Below, one piece after another: positions 4,642 through 8,589 of a DNA stretch of 8,589 bases. How positions within the stretch are numbered: position 1 is the stretch's first letter; the number at the start of each line of letters is the position of its first letter. The DNA is from Methanoregulaceae archaeon. Its GTDB lineage: Archaea > Halobacteriota > Methanomicrobia > Methanomicrobiales > Methanospirillaceae. The notes beneath the pieces are model-generated. The model was not told where the DNA came from and ran no database searches. It worked only from the letters and a program-made list of their open reading frames with translations. The position numbers and the translations under genes are program-made. Where the stretch lies: assembly GCA_019695435.1 (NCBI GenBank), contig JACTVF010000088.1, positions 1 through 8,589 on the forward strand, in the 5' to 3' direction.

Positions 4642-6339
4642 ATGGCAACACAATTAAGCGCAGGCGTTCAAGTAATAGAAACAAATCAGGCTCCAACTGT
4701 AACACCTCCAGCAACTAGCGTAGCTGCATATGTAGGTCTATCAATTTGGGGGCCAGCAAATCAATATACATTGGTAACTGACCCAAATTCATTTGAAACT
4801 TTATTTGGCCCGCCAACTGATACAACTTATCAAGATTTCTTCACCGTAGCAGGATTCTTGATTTATGGTCAAAATTGTTATTTCGTAAGAGCATGTGACG
4901 CTCTAACTGCAACAAACGCATCTTTGACTTCAACATTAACTATAACAACTTCAGGTATACCAGAATTTATTACAAATTGGGAATCAATTACAGAAACATT
5001 TAGTGTATCTGGTGACAAATTTCATTTTTATGGAATTTATCCCGGTGCTTATGGTAGTGCTAATATTCAAGTTGGTATGGTAAATTATACAGATTGGAAT
5101 AACAGAACTTCCGCTGGTGTAATGTCAGGTGCAGCCGCAGAATTCTCTGGTTTAATCGAATACGGCCCAGCAAATTCAACTGAATATGTTATCTTCGTTA
5201 GTACATTGAATAGTGATGGTGTTACTTATTCTATTCAAGAGCAATTCCTTGTTTCAGATACACCAAATACATTGGATACTTTTGGAAATAATATTTACAT
5301 CAATCAACTTATTAATACAAGTTCAAATTATATTGTTGCATTTAACAACTTTAATTTACAAGGTCAAATTGCTCCTTCTTTTGCCTCAACAAATCTTTCT
5401 GGTGGTGCAGATGGTACGACTACAGCAGGAGATATTGAAGCAGGTTATGAACTTTTCAATAACACAGAAGCAATTAAAATAAATTATCTAATTGGTGGTT
5501 CTAATACATCAATTACAGACGGTTTACCAACAACTATCGCAGGTATTGCTAATGAAAGAGCAGATTGTATTTCAGTTCATGACGTAGCGTTCTCAATGAA
5601 TACTGTTTATAATTCATCAGTTCCTAGTATTAGTCCTAATCAATCAGATGCTAATAATTCTCAAGCAACCGTTGATTATAGAAATGCAACTAATATTAAT
5701 TCTAGTTATTCTGCAATATATGGTAACTGGTTATATATTTATGACCAATACAATGATAAAAATCGTTGGGTTCCTTCTAGTGGTTTCGTTGCGGGTATCT
5801 ATGCATTAACAGCAGACCGTAACGCACCCTGGTTTGCACCAGCAGGATTGAATCGTGGTATTCTTACAGGTGTTATCAAGCTTGCTTGGAATCCAAAGAA
5901 ACAATATCGTGACCAACAGTATCAATCTCAAGTTAATCCAATTGTTAATTTCCCCGGACAAGGTATTCTTATTTGGGGTCAAAAGACAATGGTTACACAA
6001 GCATCTGCATTTTCTCGTATTAATGTTCGGTTACTCTTCTTGTATATGGAATCTGCAATTGCTGCAGCTGCAATGTATGTTGTATTCGAACAAAATGATT
6101 CGTTGACACAATCAATATTCTTGAATATGATTAATCCATTCTTGAATAGTATTCAAGGTCAACAGGGTATTAGTCAATTCTTAGTAGATGTAAGTGCAAA
6201 GGTTAATACTCCACAAGTAATTGACAATGAACAATTCATTGCTAACATCTTGGTTTCACCAGTACCAGCAGCAGAATTTATTACTCTTAACTTCGTAGCA
6301 ACGAAGACAGGTGTAGACTTAACAGAAGTAACAGTATAA
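4642..6339 (+). CDS. 18: Contractile tail sheath protein, T4 gp18-like
   Basis: A 565-residue sheath subunit; its hexameric discs surround the tail tube and contract to drive it into the host. The N-terminus follows the family pattern: SAGVQVIET (6-14), VAAYVGLSIWGPANQ (27-41; T4 AALAGKFQWGPAFQ), FETLFGPPTD (51-60; T4 VNTFGQPTA) and FLIYGQNCYFVRA (72-84; T4 FLQYGNDLRVVRA). The middle is variable, serine/threonine/asparagine-rich beta structure. The C-terminal core carries WFAPAGLNRG (397-406), GILIWGQKT (441-449) and the INVRLLFLYMESAI...VFEQND stretch, the conserved interlocking domain. It is shorter than T4 gp18 (659), the difference lying in the outer domains. AAGGAG at 4628-4633 gives a strong ribosome binding site. 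There is a 34-base gap after the fibre-like gene and no promoter of its own. Confidence 0.95.
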   Translation: MATQLSAGVQVIETNQAPTVTPPATSVAAYVGLSIWGPANQYTLVTDPNSFETLFGPPTDTTYQDFFTVAGFLIYGQNCYFVRACDALTATNASLTSTLTITTSGIPEFITNWESITETFSVSGDKFHFYGIYPGAYGSANIQVGMVNYTDWNNRTSAGVMSGAAAEFSGLIEYGPANSTEYVIFVSTLNSDGVTYSIQEQFLVSDTPNTLDTFGNNIYINQLINTSSNYIVAFNNFNLQGQIAPSFASTNLSGGADGTTTAGDIEAGYELFNNTEAIKINYLIGGSNTSITDGLPTTIAGIANERADCISVHDVAFSMNTVYNSSVPSISPNQSDANNSQATVDYRNATNINSSYSAIYGNWLYIYDQYNDKNRWVPSSGFVAGIYALTADRNAPWFAPAGLNRGILTGVIKLAWNPKKQYRDQQYQSQVNPIVNFPGQGILIWGQKTMVTQASAFSRINVRLLFLYMESAIAAAAMYVVFEQNDSLTQSIFLNMINPFLNSIQGQQGISQFLVDVSAKVNTPQVIDNEQFIANILVSPVPAAEFITLNFVATKTGVDLTEVTV

Positions 6340-6348
6340 GGATATTAA

Positions 6349-6681
6349 ATGACAAAAGAATATCATAAACAATATAATAAAGAATATCATAAAAATAATT
6401 TTGATTATTTTAAAAGTAGAGATTTAAAAAAGAAATTTGGTATAACAATAGAAGATTATAATAAATTATTTAAAAATCAAAACGGTTTATGTGCTATATG
6501 TAATAAATCTGAAATATCTAAACATCAAAGTGGAACAATAAGAACTTTATCGGTAGACCATAATCATGAAACAGGTAAAGTAAGAGGTTTATTATGTTCT
6601 ACATGTAATAGAGCGATTGGATTATTAAAAGATAATTCTATATTACTTTTAAAAGCTTCAAATTATTTAGAAGAAATATAA
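6349..6681 (+). CDS. Free-standing HNH / recombination endonuclease VII-family endonuclease
   Basis: A 110-residue protein of the endonuclease VII family (T4 gp49 fold, ββα-metal/HNH). It contains LKKKFGITIEDYNKLFKNQ (26-44), the zinc-knuckle pair C48-x2-C51 (GLCAICNK) and C83-x2-C86 (LLCSTCNRA), and the catalytic VDHNHETGKVRG (69-80) with D70, H71 and H73. The C-terminal GLLKDN...ASNYLEEI is also standard. Small members inserted between structural genes are usually site-specific nicking or homing enzymes rather than the Holliday junction resolvase, which fits this position between sheath and tube. The N-terminus is a short lysine/tyrosine/asparagine repeat (EYHKQYNKEYHKNN). AAGGAT at 6338-6343, overlapping the sheath stop, serves as a weak ribosome binding site. 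Its coding is even more AT-rich than its neighbours, consistent with a recent insertion. Confidence 0.92.
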   Translation: MTKEYHKQYNKEYHKNNFDYFKSRDLKKKFGITIEDYNKLFKNQNGLCAICNKSEISKHQSGTIRTLSVDHNHETGKVRGLLCSTCNRAIGLLKDNSILLLKASNYLEEI

Positions 6682-6746
6682 AGATTTGCGTGCGGGACAG
6701 CCCAACAGGTTGATGTGAATTCCTCCCATATCTTACCGCACATCTT
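6681..6746 (+). ncRNA. Candidate structured RNA element in the leader of the first tail tube gene
   Basis: This intergenic stretch is much richer in G+C than its surroundings (31 of 60 bases at 6686-6745). AAGAT (6681-6685) and GTGCGG (6690-6695) pair with CCGCAC (6736-6741) and ATCTT (6742-6746), with TTGC (6686-6689) bulged, enclosing a 40-base loop. A second pairing, GATGTG (6712-6717) with CACATC (6739-6744), excludes the first. CTCC at 6723-6726 could pair with GGAG of the tube ribosome binding site at 6753-6756. I recognise no known riboswitch and it does not fold as a tRNA. It could be a translational control element, a processing site or a footprint of the adjacent endonuclease gene's insertion. 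Confidence 0.4.
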
Positions 6747-6762
6747 AAACTAGGAGATAAAA

Positions 6763-7275
6763 ATGTCATTTACAGTACAACAATTTCAAGCTAATGTTAG
6801 AGAATTAGCAAGACAGTATCAGTTTGAACTTGAAGTTGTATTTCCGGTAATTATCGGAAGTTCAAATTTGATTAATATGCTTATTTTTTCTAGCACTCAG
6901 CCCGGAAGAAAAATTGACCCTACTGGTGATTTAGCTTTCATGGGCATGGAATATAAATTAGCAAGCAACATTACATATCCACAATGGACAGGAAACTTCA
7001 GGATTGATGACAATTATGATTTGTTAAAGAGTTGGAGAGCATGGCAAGAATTAGTCCACGGTACAGCAACTAATATTTCAGCTTTTCCTGCACAATATAA
7101 ATCAAATATCAATTTATATAGATTGGATAACGGTGGTAATAGAATAATCCAAATTACTTTAAATGGAGCATGGCCTACAAATCTTACGGTTACTGGATTA
7201 GATACAAAAACCCGGGAACCAATTCAAGCTGATGTAACAATTCAATACGATAATAATACTCTTACGGTATTATAA
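6763..7275 (+). CDS. 19: Tail tube protein, T4 gp19-like, copy 1
   Basis: A 170-residue tube subunit (T4 gp19 has 163) whose stacked hexameric rings form the inner channel for DNA inside the sheath. Family features are PQWTGNFRIDDNYDLLKSWRAWQEL (residues 73-97), matching the DWTVTV...DARQKFVDWQ segment of gp19, and AQYKSNINLYRLDNGG...LNGAWPTNL (110-141), matching AEYKKSAIVRQY...GLWPTNV. The N-terminal QANVRELARQYQFELEVVFP is shared with the next gene. The loop after SSTQPGRK (44-50) is less like gp19 than in copy 2, so this copy may have a specialised place such as tube initiation or tip, which is inference. TAGGAG seven bases upstream supports the start. Confidence 0.9.
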   Translation: MSFTVQQFQANVRELARQYQFELEVVFPVIIGSSNLINMLIFSSTQPGRKIDPTGDLAFMGMEYKLASNITYPQWTGNFRIDDNYDLLKSWRAWQELVHGTATNISAFPAQYKSNINLYRLDNGGNRIIQITLNGAWPTNLTVTGLDTKTREPIQADVTIQYDNNTLTVL

Positions 7276-7287
7276 TAGGAGATTAAA

Positions 7288-7800
7288 ATGGCATTTAGAT
7301 TACAAGAATTTTTAGCCAATGTTCGGGAATTAGCTAGGGCTTATCAGTTCGAAGCAGAATTAATATTTCCTGTCGTAATTGGTTCGTCTGCTTTAGTTAA
7401 TATCTTGGTTGAAAGTACAGAAATTCCTTCTTATAACATTGCACCAGTTCCTTCAAATTATGCAGGTCAACCTCTTAATTTAGCAGGATTTGTAAAGTTT
7501 CCAACATGGAGTTGTACACTTCGTATTGATGATAACTATGATGTTTATAAGCAATTCAGAGCATGGAATGAATTAGTAGTTGGTACATTAACAAACATAG
7601 CGGCATTTCCTTCACAGTATAAATCTTCATTCAAATTATATCAATTGGATAATGCTGGTAACAAGTTGATTTCATGGCAATTTTTCGGTGCTTGGGTTTC
7701 AAATCTTGAAGACATAACTTTAGCTTATAATAACAAAGACATAAACACATTAAAAATAGATTTTGAATACGACTATAATTATCTTATCGTAGAATCCTAA
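7288..7800 (+). CDS. 19: Tail tube protein, T4 gp19-like, copy 2
   Basis: Also 170 residues and clearly a tandem duplicate of the preceding gene: 24 of the first 34 residues are identical, as are the RIDDNYD, RAW-EL, TNI-AFP-QYKS and LDN-GN blocks. The segment from ESTEIPSYNIAPVP to GQPLNLAGFVKFPTW (residues 42-74) follows T4 gp19 (ALPAGIVEKIPVGF...INVAGDRTFDDW) more closely than copy 1 does, so this may be the main tube protein. It follows copy 1 by 12 bases with a TAGGAG ribosome binding site, and the unit ends at the terminator at 7821. The C-terminus (ENYNK-type polar residues, then IDFEYDYNYLIVES) differs from copy 1, where subunit and baseplate contacts may vary. Confidence 0.9.
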   Translation: MAFRLQEFLANVRELARAYQFEAELIFPVVIGSSALVNILVESTEIPSYNIAPVPSNYAGQPLNLAGFVKFPTWSCTLRIDDNYDVYKQFRAWNELVVGTLTNIAAFPSQYKSSFKLYQLDNAGNKLISWQFFGAWVSNLEDITLAYNNKDINTLKIDFEYDYNYLIVES

Positions 7801-7820
7801 TTTTTTTACTAATCTTACAA

Positions 7821-7846
7821 GGCGATAGATTATTCTATCGCCTTTT
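7821..7846 (+). terminator. Strong rho-independent terminator after the tail tube genes
   Basis: GGCGATAGA (7821-7829) and TCTATCGCC (7834-7842) form a perfect nine-pair stem with a TTAT loop, followed by TTTTCGTTTT. It lies 20 bases after the second tube stop and just before the next late promoter, so it separates two late transcription units. Confidence 0.92.
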
Positions 7847-7853
7847 CGTTTTA

Positions 7854-7861
7854 TATAAATA
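7854..7861 (+). promoter_or_regulatory. T4-type late promoter of the baseplate hub gene
   Basis: TATAAATA followed by CTT, directly after the terminator and 40 bases before the next start codon. Expected transcription start is near 7867, with a leader of about 35 bases carrying GGAGG. The terminator-promoter arrangement makes this the best-supported late promoter in the window. Confidence 0.78.
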
Positions 7862-7901
7862 CTTAGTAGTTATAACAATTTAATAATGGAGGAAACACCA
7901 A

Positions 7902-8589
7902 ATGTCAAAAATTGAAGATATCATTAAGGATGTACAGGAAAATACTATAAAATTTACTATTCCAATGATTAGTAATCCAAAGAAGAACATCGTTTTTAGA
8001 CCCTTGAAAGGAAAAGACCAAAAAGTTATTGTAATTGATAAGGAAGAAAATGAAGATAGTGATATAAAGAATTTCGATTCAATTATGAGATTATTGGATG
8101 TTATTGTATTAAAATGTCCGGTTCCATTAGGTCAATTAGAAATGAATGATTTTGTTTGGTTGCTATTAAACATTAGGGCAAAATCTCAAGGAGATATTAT
8201 AGAATTAGTTGCTAGATGTAAAAATAGTACATGTAACGAAAAAAATGATTTACCTATTGATATCTTTAAAGACCTTAAAGTTGATAAAGAAAAGAAAAAC
8301 AATGTTGTTAAAGTAAGTGAAAATACCAGTTTGATGTTAGGTAGTTTAACAATAATGGATTATAAAAATCTTCTTGAATATGTTAAAGAAGATAGAGTAA
8401 TAACAGGTGTTGCAAGTAGTATTAAAAATGTAGATTTTAAAGGTGAAATTGTTGATGTTGATTTGCCAACCAAATTAATAATTGTTAGTGAATTAACAGA
8501 ACAATTACTTAAAGAAATTTCTGATTATCTTTTAAAAGCTAATAAAGAATTTCGATTAGAGAAAACAATTAAATGTAAGAAATGTGGTG
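7902..8589 (+). CDS. 26: Baseplate hub assembly protein, T4 gp26-like (partial)
   Basis: The first 229 residues of a protein that runs off the right edge. The pattern fits the T4 baseplate hub assembly family: a short N-terminal strand region (KFTIPMISNPKKNIVFRPL, 17-35) with the RPL-x-GK start, a helical region with a conserved cysteine (VIVLKCPVPLGQLEMNDFVWL, about 67-87), the IRAKSQGD motif (91-98), a cysteine pair C106/C111, then IDIFKDLKVDK. A second cysteine pair, C225-x2-C228, lies at the window edge, so the protein probably binds zinc or continues into a ribbon. In T4, gp26 belongs to the central baseplate hub and its assembly pathway. The start has GGAGG nine bases upstream and its own late promoter. 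T4 keeps gene 26 apart from 18 and 19, so the order differs. Confidence 0.72.
   Translation, partial: MSKIEDIIKDVQENTIKFTIPMISNPKKNIVFRPLKGKDQKVIVIDKEENEDSDIKNFDSIMRLLDVIVLKCPVPLGQLEMNDFVWLLLNIRAKSQGDIIELVARCKNSTCNEKNDLPIDIFKDLKVDKEKKNNVVKVSENTSLMLGSLTIMDYKNLLEYVKEDRVITGVASSIKNVDFKGEIVDVDLPTKLIIVSELTEQLLKEISDYLLKANKEFRLEKTIKCKKCG

Noticed and set aside
4456..4653. 65-residue minus-strand frame across the fibre-sheath junction
   Set aside because: Antisense to the fibre tip and sheath start; no ribosome binding site.
5213..5482. 89-residue plus-strand open frame inside the sheath gene
   Set aside because: Out of frame with a conserved gene; leucine/isoleucine-rich low-complexity translation typical of a shadow frame.
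5806..6106. Overlapping open frames on both strands within the sheath C-terminal region
   Set aside because: Both are antisense or shifted copies of the conserved sheath core, with no start signals.
6686..6745. tRNA-like reading of the GC-rich intergenic element
   Set aside because: It has no four-arm cloverleaf, no proper T-loop and no CCA-type acceptor geometry.
6340..6762. Group I intron carrying the HNH gene
   Set aside because: Both flanking genes are complete at their conserved ends, so no split gene exists and no intron core could be recognised.
1..8589. CRISPR arrays, insertion sequences, tRNA genes, attachment sites
   Set aside because: No regularly spaced repeats, transposase frames, terminal inverted repeats or cloverleaf sequences were seen.

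Overview
This window is AT-rich DNA from a large contractile-tailed (myovirus) phage with T4-type structural genes. The evidence is a run of proteins matching T4 late products: tail sheath stabiliser gp15, large terminase gp17, tail sheath gp18, tail tube gp19 in two copies, and a gp26-type baseplate hub protein. Exact copies of the T4 late promoter octamer TATAAATA sit just upstream of several of these genes. The host cannot be named. Clear GGAG/AGGAG ribosome binding sites and one perfect sigma70 promoter argue for a host with standard sigma70 transcription and Shine-Dalgarno initiation, and against a Bacteroidetes-type host.

Layout. Bases 1-212 hold the 3' end of an unrecognised gene, followed directly by gene 15 (213-1142). 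A cassette of small genes then runs on the minus strand from about 2192 down to 1126. It is driven by a consensus TTGACA-17-TATAAT promoter and encodes a single-span membrane protein, an ORF pair that looks like one frameshifted gene, a small lipoprotein and a 50-residue protein. In T4 the small terminase gene (16) lies at this place; no candidate for it is visible here. The plus strand resumes with the large terminase (2257-3912), a tail-fibre-like protein (3954-4607), the sheath (4642-6339), a free-standing endonuclease VII/HNH gene (6349-6681), an 81-base GC-richer intergenic stretch able to fold, two tandem tail tube paralogues (6763-7275, 7288-7800), a strong intrinsic terminator (7821-7846), and a new late promoter driving a hub gene cut off by the window edge (7902-8589).

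How it fits together. The plus-strand genes form a late morphogenesis module: DNA packaging motor, contractile sheath, inner tube, sheath cap and baseplate hub. The minus-strand cassette has the marks of a moron: host-type promoter, opposite direction, small membrane or lipid-anchored products, no structural homology. It is probably expressed early or constitutively and may alter the host envelope, for example by superinfection exclusion. That role is inference. The 66-base space between the cassette and the terminase carries divergent host-type and phage-late promoters, and both are placed so that transcription would begin at or within a base of an AUG.
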